64,000 bases of DNA from an uncultured Chloroflexales bacterium (GTDB taxonomy: Bacteria; Chloroflexota; Chloroflexia; Chloroflexales; Chloroflexaceae), in assembly GCA_937902315.1 (NCBI GenBank), contig CALGUG010000054.1, positions 1 to 64,000 of the forward strand. Reading direction: 5' to 3'. Below are positions 51,739 to 60,944 of the stretch, piece after piece. Below the pieces are notes generated by a model. That model worked only from the letters and a program-made list of their open reading frames with translations, did not search any database and was not told the origin of the DNA. Position 1 is the first letter of the stretch; every line of letters starts with the position of its first letter. A program made the position numbers and the translations under genes.

Positions 51739-52854
51739 ATGGCGGTAGGACATACCAAACGACGGATCGTTATTAAACTGGGCACAAGCGTTTTGACGGC
51801 GGGAACAGACCGCTTGCACCGGCCCTACATTGTCGATTTAGGGCGACAGATCGCGGCGCTGCGCGAACAGCATGTCGAGCCGTTGATCGTGTCGTCGGGC
51901 GCGGTGGCGGCTGGTTGGGAGCGTCTTGGCTTCCCTCCTAAGTCGCGCAATGTGACCTTTAAGCAGATGTTAGCTGCCGTTGGCCAAAGCCGCTTAATGC
52001 ACCTCTACGAGCAGCTTTTCGATATCTACGGCGTGCGGGTGGCCCAAGCGCTGCTGACGCGCGACGATCTGCGCGATCGCCGCCGCTACCTGAACGCGCG
52101 CAACACCTTGCTGACCTGTATCGAGCATGGCATTGTGCCGATCATTAACGAGAACGATGCGGTCGCGACCGCCGAGATCCGAGTGGGCGACAACGACAGC
52201 TTGTCGGCTTTGGTGGCCAACGTGGTCGACGCCGATCTGCTGATCATCCTCTCGGATATTCGCGGTCTCTACACGGCTGATCCGCGCCGCGACCCGAACG
52301 CAACCCTGATCGAACAGGTCGATGAGATCACCGACGAGATCTGGGCTTTGGCGGGCGGCAGCGGCACCCATCGCGGCACGGGCGGCATGTACACCAAGAT
52401 TCAGGCGGCCGATCTGGCGACTCGTTCGGGCACGCCTGTGGTGATCGCTTCGGGCGCCGAGCCAGATGTGATTTTGCGCTTGGCGGCAGGCGAGCGGATC
52501 GGCACACGCTTCCCGAGCACGGTAACCAGTTTAGAGGCGCGCAAACGCTGGATTCTGGCCGAAACGGTGCGCGATAGCCGCGTTGTGCTCGACGACGGTG
52601 CGGTGCGCGCTCTGGTCAGCCATGGTAGTTCGCTCTTGCCAGCTGGCATTGTGAAGGTCGAGGGCGAATTCGATCGCGGCCAGACCATTCGCCTCTACAA
52701 CCTCGAGGGCCACGAGGTCGCGCGCGGCCTGACCCAATACAGCAATAGCGAGCTACAGCATATCAAAGGCATGCGTACGACCGAGGTTTCCGAGACGCTG
52801 GGCTACGAGTATCGCGCCGAGGTGGTGCATCGCGACGATATGGTGATCCTCTGA
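51739..52854 (+). CDS. proB: Glutamate 5-kinase
   Basis: A 371-residue ProB, catalysing ATP-dependent phosphorylation of glutamate, first step of proline synthesis. The kinase domain (8-260) begins RRIVIKLGTSVLT and has VSSGAVAAG, P-I-I-N-E-N-D-A-V and G-T-G-G-M-x-T-K. A PUA domain follows (about 275-365), as in E. coli. The start lies 6 bases after the kinase gene, so the two are probably one transcript. proA is not in the window. Confidence 0.96.
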   Translation: MAVGHTKRRIVIKLGTSVLTAGTDRLHRPYIVDLGRQIAALREQHVEPLIVSSGAVAAGWERLGFPPKSRNVTFKQMLAAVGQSRLMHLYEQLFDIYGVRVAQALLTRDDLRDRRRYLNARNTLLTCIEHGIVPIINENDAVATAEIRVGDNDSLSALVANVVDADLLIILSDIRGLYTADPRRDPNATLIEQVDEITDEIWALAGGSGTHRGTGGMYTKIQAADLATRSGTPVVIASGAEPDVILRLAAGERIGTRFPSTVTSLEARKRWILAETVRDSRVVLDDGAVRALVSHGSSLLPAGIVKVEGEFDRGQTIRLYNLEGHEVARGLTQYSNSELQHIKGMRTTEVSETLGYEYRAEVVHRDDMVIL

Positions 52855-52950
52855 TCCACGCTTCGAGGCGCTTGAGCTGATGGCGAGCTTGCCTTGCGAG
52901 GCGAGCTTTTGGCAGGGGCGGAGAGGTCTGATCCATCAAAAAGTGCCCTA

Positions 52951-53186
52951 GCGCGTCCGCCTTCGGCTATCAGATCGGCCGTCCAGCCATGCAGGCTATC
53001 CTTGGCTCGTGCTCGCTCGCGGCTGCCTTCTGTTTCAGCAGCTGCCCTCGCTAGAACCAAACGCTCTCTTGTTGAAGGAGATTTCGCCCAGCGAAATCTC
53101 CTTCAAGCTTTCCGCCAATGCTCCCTTTGGGGGAAGCTCGATGCCGAATGTTTGGAAAGGATGTTGGTAGCCGGAGGCGGACGCGC
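52951..53186. repeat. Inverted REP pair around a palindrome
   Basis: REP core with TTCGGCTATCAGATCGGCCGTC (52951 onward) faces an inverted core at 53168-53186 with GAACCGAATGGATGGTTGGA. The palindrome at 53072-53106 lies between them. No gene is supported between proB and the permease gene. Confidence 0.88.
53072..53106. repeat. Palindrome (GATTTCGC family), arms TTGAAGGA
   Basis: TTGAAGGAGATTTCGC pairs perfectly with GCGAAATCTCCTTCAA around the loop CCA. Confidence 0.92.
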
Positions 53187-53251
53187 TGAGAACCGAATGG
53201 ATGGTTGGAAGCTCTCCGCCAGATGCTTGAAGGGCTTACAACGCGACGGGC

Positions 53252-55330
53252 TTAGGTGGCTTGTTTGGCGACTTGCAGGCTGTTGGGCTTGTTTTTGGGC
53301 TCGCGCAGCTTCGAGCGCAAGAGCACGGTCAGGTAGAGCGCCAGTCCGAAGGAGAGGTAGTTGATGGCGCGTGGGTCGAATACCGCCAAGAGCCAGATGC
53401 CGCTGCGTTCGGCCAGGCTGACCATGCCAGCCCCAAGCTGCGGAATGATCAGTTGGTCGTAGCCCGCCACCAACAGCGCCCCGATGATCGCACCGCGTAC
53501 GCTGCCCGCTCCTCCGATCACAACCATGGCCAGTACCATGGCCGAGATGCGGAACTCGGAATGACCTGGGTCGACATAACGAAAGATGCTGGCCGAGAGC
53601 GCGCCCGCCATGCCTGCCAGTGCCGAGCCTAGCGCGAAGATCAGCAGGCGGCCTTGGGCGGTGTTGATGCCGACGCTGTTGGCGGCCCCTTCGTCGTCGT
53701 TCATGGCGGCCCAAGCGCGGCCCCAACGCGAATCGTTGATGCGCAGGCTGGCGGCCGCGACCAAGAGCACCAGCGTCAAGGCCAGATAGTAGCGCATGGT
53801 TGTGGTGGTAAAGCCGATACCCGCGATGGTGGGGCCGGGCAGAGCGGTCATGCCTTTGATGCCATTGGTCCATTTGTCGAGGTTGAGCACTAGTTGGGGC
53901 ACCATTTGACCGAAGGCCAGCGTCACAATCGCCAGATATTCGCCTCGCAAACGCATGGTGATGGTCGCGTTCACAAGCCCAAACAGGGCCGCCACCCCAC
54001 CGCTGATCACAAGCAACAGCAGGAAATCAGCTTTCCAGGGCAGAGCGAGCGGGCTGCCCGGCATGCTCAGCATGCCCGTGATGTAGGCCCCGATCGCGAA
54101 GCAGGCCGCGAAGCCCAGATCGAGCAGACCTGCGAAGCCCAACACCAGATTGAGCCCGAGCGCCAGAATGGCCAGAATCAGCATGCTGGTGATGATCAGT
54201 TCTTGACGCCAGCCGAACCAGCGGTCGAGTATGGGGTAGCATAGGCCGAGTGCGATCAGCCCATAGCTGAGCCAATTCCATTCGTGTTTGCGTCGCTGGC
54301 TGATGCTATCGCCTTGAGCGGGTTGCAGATCGTGCGACTCGTCTTCGCCGCCGATCCCGGTTGGGCGCACCACCAACAGCAGCATCAAGAGGCCCAGCAT
54401 CAGCACGGGCGTCCATTGTGTGGCGATGAAGTAATCACTGAAGGCGGCCAGCATGCCCAGCAGCATGCCGCTGATGAAGGCTCCCCACGGTCGCCCGATC
54501 CCGCCCATTACGGCGGCCGTAAAGGCGATCAGGCCGCTTTGCGCGCCATAAAGCGTGTAGGGATGGGTATAGTACAATGCGAAGATCCAAGCCGCTACCC
54601 CCGCGAGGCCGCCGCCGATCGCAAAGGCCAGCCGGATGGTGCCATCGGGGTTGACGCCGCAGAGGCGCGCCATATCGGCATCTTGGGCGCAGGCTTGCAG
54701 AGCGCGTCCGGTGCGAGTCGCGCGCAAAAACCACGCTACTCCGGCCGCGAAGGCCAAAGCAATCAGGGCGATCAGCACGTCGCGAACGGGGAAGCTGACC
54801 CGTAGATCTAAGCCGAGCATGCTCAGCAGATCGTTGCGCGGCAAGAGGTCGGGGATGCGGAAGCGCGGCAGTTCGGGGATGCCCGGCACGCTGCGATGCT
54901 CGCCCGGAATGTAGGCGTTGGTGATGTAGCGTAGCAGCAGCGCCCCTTGGTAAAGCATAAACGAGAGGCCGATGGTAGCGATCAGGGGCGAGATGCGCGA
55001 GCGCCCGCGAAAGGGCTTGAAGGCGATGCGTTCGACCAAGGCGTTGCAGGCCGCCCCCATGCCGATGCTCAGCGCGAGGCTGCCAAACAGACCGAGCGCC
55101 AGCCCGAGCGGCGGGCTTTCGGGGCTTAAACCGAAGCCGATCACTGTCCAAGCCACGATCGAGGTCATCAGGGCGAATAGGTCGCCGTGAGCGAAGTTGA
55201 TCGTGCGCACGACACCATAGACTAAGGTAACACCGATAGCGTTTAGGGCGATAACTGCCCCGTTCGAGAGACCGATCGCGAGCAGCCGAATAAGCACTTC
55301 GCCACAGGATAAGGTCACTCCACAAGCCAT
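53252..55330 (-). CDS. Fused LivH-LivM branched-chain amino acid ABC permease
   Basis: A 692-residue membrane protein joining both permeases of a branched-chain amino acid-type importer. Residues 10-330 are LivH-like (GLSNGAVIALNAIGVTLVYGVVRTINFAHGDLFAL). After a polar linker (about 335-355), residues 365-670 are LivM-like (LNLVLGFAGLLDLGFAACFAIGAY and the G-G-A-G-S-V-R-G-A-I-I-G-A motif). In most bacteria these are two genes. The ATPases LivG/LivF and the binding protein are not adjacent, so the substrate (amino acid, amide or urea) is open. GGAAC precedes the ATG. Confidence 0.9.
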   Translation of the reverse strand: MACGVTLSCGEVLIRLLAIGLSNGAVIALNAIGVTLVYGVVRTINFAHGDLFALMTSIVAWTVIGFGLSPESPPLGLALGLFGSLALSIGMGAACNALVERIAFKPFRGRSRISPLIATIGLSFMLYQGALLLRYITNAYIPGEHRSVPGIPELPRFRIPDLLPRNDLLSMLGLDLRVSFPVRDVLIALIALAFAAGVAWFLRATRTGRALQACAQDADMARLCGVNPDGTIRLAFAIGGGLAGVAAWIFALYYTHPYTLYGAQSGLIAFTAAVMGGIGRPWGAFISGMLLGMLAAFSDYFIATQWTPVLMLGLLMLLLVVRPTGIGGEDESHDLQPAQGDSISQRRKHEWNWLSYGLIALGLCYPILDRWFGWRQELIITSMLILAILALGLNLVLGFAGLLDLGFAACFAIGAYITGMLSMPGSPLALPWKADFLLLLVISGGVAALFGLVNATITMRLRGEYLAIVTLAFGQMVPQLVLNLDKWTNGIKGMTALPGPTIAGIGFTTTTMRYYLALTLVLLVAAASLRINDSRWGRAWAAMNDDEGAANSVGINTAQGRLLIFALGSALAGMAGALSASIFRYVDPGHSEFRISAMVLAMVVIGGAGSVRGAIIGALLVAGYDQLIIPQLGAGMVSLAERSGIWLLAVFDPRAINYLSFGLALYLTVLLRSKLREPKNKPNSLQVAKQAT

Positions 55331-55492
55331 GATAGTTCCTAACGATCTATTCTAACTGGTTATATGGTTAGAATGTACTGGTATCATGTGAGTTTGTCAA
55401 TATCTTTCAGGTACAATGTTTGTGAAACACATCATAGTGCATAGAAGCGAACAGTTATCGATGGCTTGCAGGGCGATCTAGAGAAGCTTTGA

Positions 55493-55600
55493 TACCAAAT
55501 CCCTTTTGAAGACGTGCATTTTCGCAACGCGAGAAAGCGAAAAACAGGTAAGTTCCACGTTGCCGAAGGCCAAATAGAAAGTAATCAATTGGATTTGGTA
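55493..55600. mobile_element. MITE, TSD TGA
   Basis: A 108-bp copy: TACCAAATCCCTTTTGAAGA ... CAATTGGATTTGGTA, flanked by TGA (55490-55492, 55601-55603). Lies in the promoter region between the permease and the CGNR gene. Confidence 0.9.
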
Positions 55601-55642
55601 TGACTTGCCGCGAGCGCTTATCTACAGCAACAAGGTGAAGCT

Positions 55643-56290
55643 ATGCCTGAGAATCAGCAAACAGCCCTCGATCTCGAGCAGTTTGAGATTATGCTTGTTA
55701 CAAATCGTAGCAGTCTCAACTTTGTCAATACGGTCGACTCGCACGAACGCGCCATACCCAAAGAGTATCTGAAGAGCTATAAAGATCTGCTCGCTTGGTC
55801 GCGGCTGGTTGGTATCTGTAGCCCTGAAGAGCTGAGCGCACTTAAAGCTCACGCCGAACAACAGGCCCAAGAGGCCGATTGGGTCTTGCAGGAAGCCTAT
55901 AGGTTGCGGTATGATCTCTACCGCATGTATTTGGCTTGTATCGAACACACCACCATACCCGAAGCCGCTTTGCAAAGCCTTAACGAGCTTTTGGCGCGTG
56001 CTCCTCTGCGTCGCCAACTGCGTTCCAAAGGGTATGCTCTCGTGTGGGATCTTCCTAGCAACGAGCTCTCTTTAGAGCTTCCTCTCTGGCAGATCGCCTG
56101 GGATGCTGCGGCGCTTCTCACTTCAAGCGAGCTGGCGCGGCTGCGCAGATGTTCGGGCGAGGGCTGCAGTTGGATGTTTCTTGATACGAGCCGTGCTCAG
56201 AACCGCCGATGGTGTATGATGGGTTGGTGTGGCAATCGTGCCAAGGCACGCCGTCATTATCAACGGCAACGAAATAACGAAATTGAATAA
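55643..56290 (+). CDS. CGNR zinc-finger regulator (ABATE domain)
   Basis: A 215-residue protein. The N-terminal ABATE domain (about 20-150) includes LNFVNTVDSHERAIPKEYL. The C-terminal CGNR finger reads RLRRCSGEGCSWMFLDTS then RRWCMMGWCGNRAKARRHYQ, with four cysteines and the diagnostic CGNR. Such proteins are thought to be transcription factors responding to stress; targets unknown. The ATG follows GGTGAAGC. Confidence 0.9.
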   Translation: MPENQQTALDLEQFEIMLVTNRSSLNFVNTVDSHERAIPKEYLKSYKDLLAWSRLVGICSPEELSALKAHAEQQAQEADWVLQEAYRLRYDLYRMYLACIEHTTIPEAALQSLNELLARAPLRRQLRSKGYALVWDLPSNELSLELPLWQIAWDAAALLTSSELARLRRCSGEGCSWMFLDTSRAQNRRWCMMGWCGNRAKARRHYQRQRNNEIE

Positions 56291-56598
56291 ATAGACAGCC
56301 GTTTGGGGATAGTTTTTCTGGAAAAGAAGCGGTACACTAAGAATGGGCCACGAGGCGCTTGTTGAGGCCCTGCCTGAAGCAGCTTCGATTGGTGGACATT
56401 CGCCTATTCGAACTGTCCCTCTACTTCTGTGCAAATTGAAATATGTGCCCGATCAGTGTGGTATGCTAAGTAACAAACCGTTTGTTGTGCTTGATCTCTG
56501 TTGGGCGTAGCTGACACGCCCACCGTATGGACTTGAGACCAACAGAGCGAACGTGTTACAATACGAGCGGCTACACCTTTCTTCCTTCGAGGCAACCC
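56291..56598. other. Intergenic region before the aldehyde oxidoreductase
   Basis: About 300 bp. The oxidoreductase frame is open into it (to 56527), but those codons lack family resemblance and a ribosome site. No repeat element was seen. Confidence 0.45.
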
Positions 56599-58398
56599 AT
56601 GGCCCTGCGGACCTTGACGATAGCTCTTGAACAAGGAAGCGCCCAAAGTGCGCAGCTTCCTGATGCGGTTGAACAAGCGTATTTGGGTGGACGCGGCGCA
56701 ATAGCGTGGCTGCTAAACGAACGGATTACAGACGAGGTAGCTCCTTTGTCTGAGGAAAATTTGCTCGTTTTTGCAGCGGGGCCACTCGCCGGAACCCAAG
56801 CCTACGCCAGTGGCGGATTTGTTGTTGGAACTCGTTCGCCTTTTACAGGCGGTATCGCTTATAGTTGGGCCCAAGGACACTGGGGTGCTGCTTTGCGTAC
56901 AGCAGGACACGACCTGCTTGTACTTGAAGGCGTTGCTCCCGAGTGGTGCTGGATCCAGATCGACGGCCCCAAGGTCGCGATACGACCGGTGCGCCGTTTG
57001 CAAGGTCTCGATGCGGTGACGACCGCCCACGCCTTGCGCGATGCGCTCGGCGAGGAATACGCGGTGATCGCTCTCGGCCCTGCTGGCGAAAATAACGTCG
57101 CCTATAGCAGTATCGTTGCCGAAGGCCGCTATATGGCCGAACCGGCCGGAACCGGCGTGGTGATGGCCCATAAGCGAGTCAAAGCGATCGCTGTGCGGCG
57201 CGGCCCCGAGATCCCAGTCGTCGATGAACGGCGCTTCCATGTTGCTTTGGATCTAATCAAGCGGCGTTCCGAGCAGAGCGATCTGGCCGAACATATCCGC
57301 AACTATGGCAGCACAACCTTTTTGTTGCGCGCCTATGCGGTTGGCGCATTAACCGGTCGCAACGGCCAAGACGGCGAGCCAGACGACAGCTTGGCCCATA
57401 TTCGCTCGTCGCTGGCGCTGCGCGGCCAATTGACCTCGCGCGGTTGCATCGGCTGTCCCGTTCCCTGTTATAGCGACTATACCCGCGCACATCGCACCTT
57501 GCCGCGTCCAGAGCTTGAACTTGTGGCAGGTTTTGGCGCGCGTTGCGGCATTACGCGCCCCGATGCACTGATTCATATCGCCGATCTCTGTCTGCGGCTG
57601 GGCATCGACCCGAGCGCCGCCAGTGCAGCGGTGGCCTTTTTGATGGAGTGCCAACAGCGCGACCTGTACCATAACACTAATATCCCTTGGGGCGATGAAG
57701 AGGCGGTTTTCACGGCGCTCGAAACGCTGGCCAAACGCCAAGAGCGTCGCGATGTGCTCTCGCTCGGGGTCGGTGAGATGCAAGAGATCTTCTGGCAGAG
57801 CGAAGTCTTTGCGCCTCAGGTGAAGTGGATGGCCCAACCAGCGCTCGACCCACGCGCCATGCACGAGATCGCGCTCGCGATGGCCTCTTCGCCGATCGGC
57901 GGCGACTATCGCTACGCCATGGCCTACGACGAACTGCTCGACGAACTGCCGAGCTGGCTGCCAGAACAGGGCGAAGGCATCAACGAAACCAAGGCCAAAG
58001 TGGTGCGTCTGATCTGGCACGAACGCCTTGCCGCCGTGCTCGATGCAGCCAATCTCTGCCGACGTCTATCGCTTATGGCTTACCAAGTTACACCTGCCGA
58101 GTTGATCGCGCTGATCAATGCGGCTACAGGGCTCACTATGAACGGTGTCGATCTGGTGCGTTTGGCCGAACGAATTATTACGATCGAACGGCTATTTTTG
58201 CAGAAGAATGGCTACGAGCACGCAACCGATCATTTGCCGGAACGCTGGGCCGAAACCCCGCTGGAAGAAGGCAAGGCGGCTGGGAAATTGCCGGCGCTCT
58301 CTCAGATGCTTGCCGACTACTATCGCCGCCACGGCTGGGACTATCACGGTAATCCTACTAGCGAGCGTCTGCAAGAATTAGGTATTTCAGCGACATAG
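56599..58398 (+). CDS. Tungsten aldehyde ferredoxin oxidoreductase family
   Basis: A 599-residue AOR-family enzyme, usual length. These enzymes hold a tungsten bis-pyranopterin and a 4Fe-4S cluster and oxidise aldehydes to acids with ferredoxin. The N-terminal YLGGRGAIAWLL, AGPLAGT and F-x-P-x-x-x-x-G-Y motifs bind the cofactor; cluster cysteines are CIGCPVPC (C283, C286, C290) and C487 in DAANLCRRL. The substrate is not known. The start ATG follows GAGGCA. PrsW follows 13 bases downstream, probably in the same transcript. Confidence 0.9.
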   Translation: MALRTLTIALEQGSAQSAQLPDAVEQAYLGGRGAIAWLLNERITDEVAPLSEENLLVFAAGPLAGTQAYASGGFVVGTRSPFTGGIAYSWAQGHWGAALRTAGHDLLVLEGVAPEWCWIQIDGPKVAIRPVRRLQGLDAVTTAHALRDALGEEYAVIALGPAGENNVAYSSIVAEGRYMAEPAGTGVVMAHKRVKAIAVRRGPEIPVVDERRFHVALDLIKRRSEQSDLAEHIRNYGSTTFLLRAYAVGALTGRNGQDGEPDDSLAHIRSSLALRGQLTSRGCIGCPVPCYSDYTRAHRTLPRPELELVAGFGARCGITRPDALIHIADLCLRLGIDPSAASAAVAFLMECQQRDLYHNTNIPWGDEEAVFTALETLAKRQERRDVLSLGVGEMQEIFWQSEVFAPQVKWMAQPALDPRAMHEIALAMASSPIGGDYRYAMAYDELLDELPSWLPEQGEGINETKAKVVRLIWHERLAAVLDAANLCRRLSLMAYQVTPAELIALINAATGLTMNGVDLVRLAERIITIERLFLQKNGYEHATDHLPERWAETPLEEGKAAGKLPALSQMLADYYRRHGWDYHGNPTSERLQELGISAT

Positions 58399-58411
58399 CG
58401 AGATTGTAGCC

Positions 58412-59374
58412 ATGCATTTCTTCTCTGCCATAGTCGCTGCGGCACTACCAACCTTCATCTATACCCTGATTATTTGGTGGTTGGATCGCTACGAGAAAGA
58501 GCCGATCCCGCTCTTAGTTGCGGCCTTTGCGTGGGGCTCATTACCGGCGGTTGTTATCGCCTTCTACTTTCAGTTTGTGCTTGCCTTGCCGGTCTCGCAG
58601 ACGCCGCTCGGCCCGAACCTAACCTATTGGGGTTTGGCGCCTGTGGTCGAAGAGCCGGTGAAGGCCGCCGCCTTGATTCTGCTCTTTCTGTTTGTGCGCC
58701 ACGAGTTCGACGGCCCGCTTGATGGAATCGTCTATGGCGCGCTGATCGGCTTTGGCTTTTCGATGACCGAGAACCTGTTGTTCTTCCTCAAAGATCAGCA
58801 GGTTCTCCTTTCACAATTTTGGCTCCGCAGCGTCCTATTCGGCTTTAACCACGCCTTCTTTACCTGTATCGTAGGTTTAACGCTTGGTTGGGTGCGCTAT
58901 ACGCCGCGCCGAATCGTGCGCTATATCGCGCTGCCCTGTAGCCTGTGCGCCTCGATTTTCTTCCATGCCTTACACAATTTTGCAGTCAACTACGATCTGC
59001 CCGGCCTCTTCTTCTCGTGGCTGATCCAAAGCTGCGGTGTGCTTGTGATCTTGGCGGTCGCTGTGTTGGCTTGGCGTCACGAGCGGCGCTGGATGGAAGA
59101 ATATCTGCGCGAAGAGGTGGCGCTCGGCACGATCACCCCCGCCGACTACAACGAAGCTATCCATCTTCACTTGCGTTTTCAGGCTCAACTCAAGGCTCTG
59201 CTCTCGGGCGACAAACAGCGCTTTCTGCGCGTCTGGCGCATGCATCAAGCTGTCACCAAGCTGGCCTTCTGCAAACATCAGCTCAGTTTGGGCGACCGCT
59301 TCCGCCACGACGACGACCGCGAAAGCTTGCGGCGCGAGATCAGCCAACTAACCCTCCAACGCTCCCAACATTGA
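58412..59374 (+). CDS. PrsW-family intramembrane metalloprotease
   Basis: A 320-residue membrane protein with about eight hydrophobic segments. The family's motifs are present: WWLDRYEKEPI, the E-E-P-V-K-A motif (PVVEEPVKAA), G-F-G-F-S-M-T-E-N and FGFNHAFFT with FFHALHNFAVNY. PrsW cleaves anti-sigma factors in Bacillus; the target here is unknown. The C-terminal 90 residues are cytoplasmic and charged. It follows the aldehyde oxidoreductase closely. Confidence 0.88.
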   Translation: MHFFSAIVAAALPTFIYTLIIWWLDRYEKEPIPLLVAAFAWGSLPAVVIAFYFQFVLALPVSQTPLGPNLTYWGLAPVVEEPVKAAALILLFLFVRHEFDGPLDGIVYGALIGFGFSMTENLLFFLKDQQVLLSQFWLRSVLFGFNHAFFTCIVGLTLGWVRYTPRRIVRYIALPCSLCASIFFHALHNFAVNYDLPGLFFSWLIQSCGVLVILAVAVLAWRHERRWMEEYLREEVALGTITPADYNEAIHLHLRFQAQLKALLSGDKQRFLRVWRMHQAVTKLAFCKHQLSLGDRFRHDDDRESLRREISQLTLQRSQH

Positions 59375-59514
59375 TGCTAGGCTGTTGAAGCTGTTCCAGA
59401 TTCAGCGCTCAAGCTGCACTCTCCATCCGATCTCCTTATTTTTTGGACTGCGACAGAGCGGAACTCTCTACTGTGAGCCTTCAACAGCGAAGACTGCGAA
59501 AGACAGCGCTAGCA

Positions 59515-59840
59515 TGGGCAGGCTCCCTTCTCCCGCCTTTGCGGGAGCTGTACATTAGCCACAAATCGACATACGGTCAGCGTTATCAGCCCTCACCCCC
59601 CGGCCCCCTCTCCCGCACTGCGGGCGAGGGGGTGAATGGTGATGTTGTATGCGATTTCGCGTAGCGAAATCGCATACAAGCTCTCTGCGTTCTGTGCTCT
59701 CAAGGATACTCCCGCGATGGTATGCGAACGATCGCCTGTTGCTGCCGACACGACTTTTGGGTAAGGCATAGTTTGTGGGAGAAGGGTTGGGGATGAGGGC
59801 AGGCTAGCCGATTTGATAGCCGAAGGCGGACGCGCTAGGG
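59515..59840. repeat. Composite REP repeat, copy C, with inserted palindrome
   Basis: Same block order as copies at 6830 and 30432, then an inverted REP core at 59817-59835. Compared with those copies it has a 35-bp palindrome inserted right after GGTGATG. A MITE-like scrap GACAGAGCGGAACTCTC lies just upstream (59452). Confidence 0.88.
59645..59679. repeat. Palindrome (GATTTCGC family), arms TTGTATGC
   Basis: TTGTATGCGATTTCGC pairs perfectly with GCGAAATCGCATACAA around the loop GTA. It is absent at the same place in composite copies A and B, so it is an insertion. Confidence 0.93.
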
Positions 59841-60126
59841 CACTTTTTGGCGGTCGAGACCATTCCGCCCCCATTTGTTGAGAGCAGTTTGGGCTTGTTT
59901 GGTAGCATTTTGGCTACCATCTCGGCTTGTGCGACTAGGTTCAAGGCAAAGATTGCTCTTCTCGAAGCGGAAAAAGCCATATTGGCTCTGAAAAAGCTTT
60001 CTGCAGGATCTTGATGAGACTAACAAAGCTCGTCGCTAGATCGTGTACAATCATGACTACAAAGGTGCAACACTCTAGCGCACCCTGTTAGACAATGAGT
60101 GTCTAGCAGAAGGAAAGGACAACGAT
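59841..60126. other. Intergenic region upstream of the ThuA gene
   Basis: Non-repeat sequence of about 285 bp without a supported gene. GAAGGAAAGGAC before 60127 is the ribosome site. Confidence 0.5.
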
Positions 60127-60849
60127 ATGACACGCGTAACAGTTTGGAACGAAGGCCGCCACGAGAAGAAGAATCAGACCGTTGCGAGTATTTATCCTGA
60201 AGGTATTCACGGCGCGTTGGCTGCTGGTCTGCGCGGCCACGGCTTTGAGGTTACCACCGCCACTCTCGACGAGCCAGAGCACGGCTTGACCGATGAGGTG
60301 CTTGCGAATACAGACGTTTTGGTTTGGTGGGGCCACATGGCGCACCACGATGTCAAAGACGAGATCGTCGAGAAGGTTTATCAGCGCGTATTGGCTGGCA
60401 TGGGCCTGATCGTGTTGCACTCGGGCCACTTCTCCAAGATCTTCCGCCGCTTGATGGGCACCACCTGTAACCTGAAGTGGCGCGAAGCCAACGACAAAGA
60501 GCGCCTCTGGGTTGTTGCGCCCAGCCACCCGATCGCCGAAGGTATTGGCCAGTACATCGAGATCGAGAAAGAGGAGATGTACGGCGAATTCTTCGATATT
60601 CCCGAGCCTGATACCTTGGTGTTTGTGAGCTGGTTCAGCGGTGGCGAAGTCTTCCGCAGCGGCTGCTGCTACCATCGCGGCAACGGCAAGATCTTCTACT
60701 TCCGCCCGGGTCACGAGACCTACCCGACCTACCACAACGCCGAAGTGATCAAGGTGATCGCTAACGGCGTGAAGTGGGCGGCTCCGAGCAACGGCCCCGA
60801 GATCGTTTTCGGCAACGCCAAGCCGATCGAGAAGCTGCCGGAAGAGTAG
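60127..60849 (+). CDS. ThuA-like domain protein (trehalose utilisation family)
   Basis: A 240-residue ThuA/class I glutamine-amidotransferase-like protein. It starts TRVTVWNEGRHEKKN, then IYPEGIHGALAAGLR, and DVLVWWGHMAHHDV and MGLIVLHSGHFSKIF complete the fold; there is no amidotransferase cysteine-histidine pair. ThuA proteins are linked to trehalose or other sugar use, with unclear chemistry. Strong ribosome site; own terminator. Confidence 0.9.
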   Translation: MTRVTVWNEGRHEKKNQTVASIYPEGIHGALAAGLRGHGFEVTTATLDEPEHGLTDEVLANTDVLVWWGHMAHHDVKDEIVEKVYQRVLAGMGLIVLHSGHFSKIFRRLMGTTCNLKWREANDKERLWVVAPSHPIAEGIGQYIEIEKEEMYGEFFDIPEPDTLVFVSWFSGGEVFRSGCCYHRGNGKIFYFRPGHETYPTYHNAEVIKVIANGVKWAAPSNGPEIVFGNAKPIEKLPEE

Positions 60850-60867
60850 TCTTTCTTCATACAGCTC

Positions 60868-60901
60868 AAAAGGGCGCAAACCAGACGGTTTGTGCCCTTT
60901 T
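60868..60901. terminator. Terminator after the ThuA gene
   Basis: Stem AAAGGGCGCAAACC/GGTTTGTGCCCTTT (one mismatch) around AGAC, then TT. A upstream and T downstream let it act for the convergent TPR gene too. Confidence 0.88.
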
Positions 60902-60944
60902 GTATGTGTACTTTCTCGCTATTTTACTGGGCTGGCGGAGAGGG

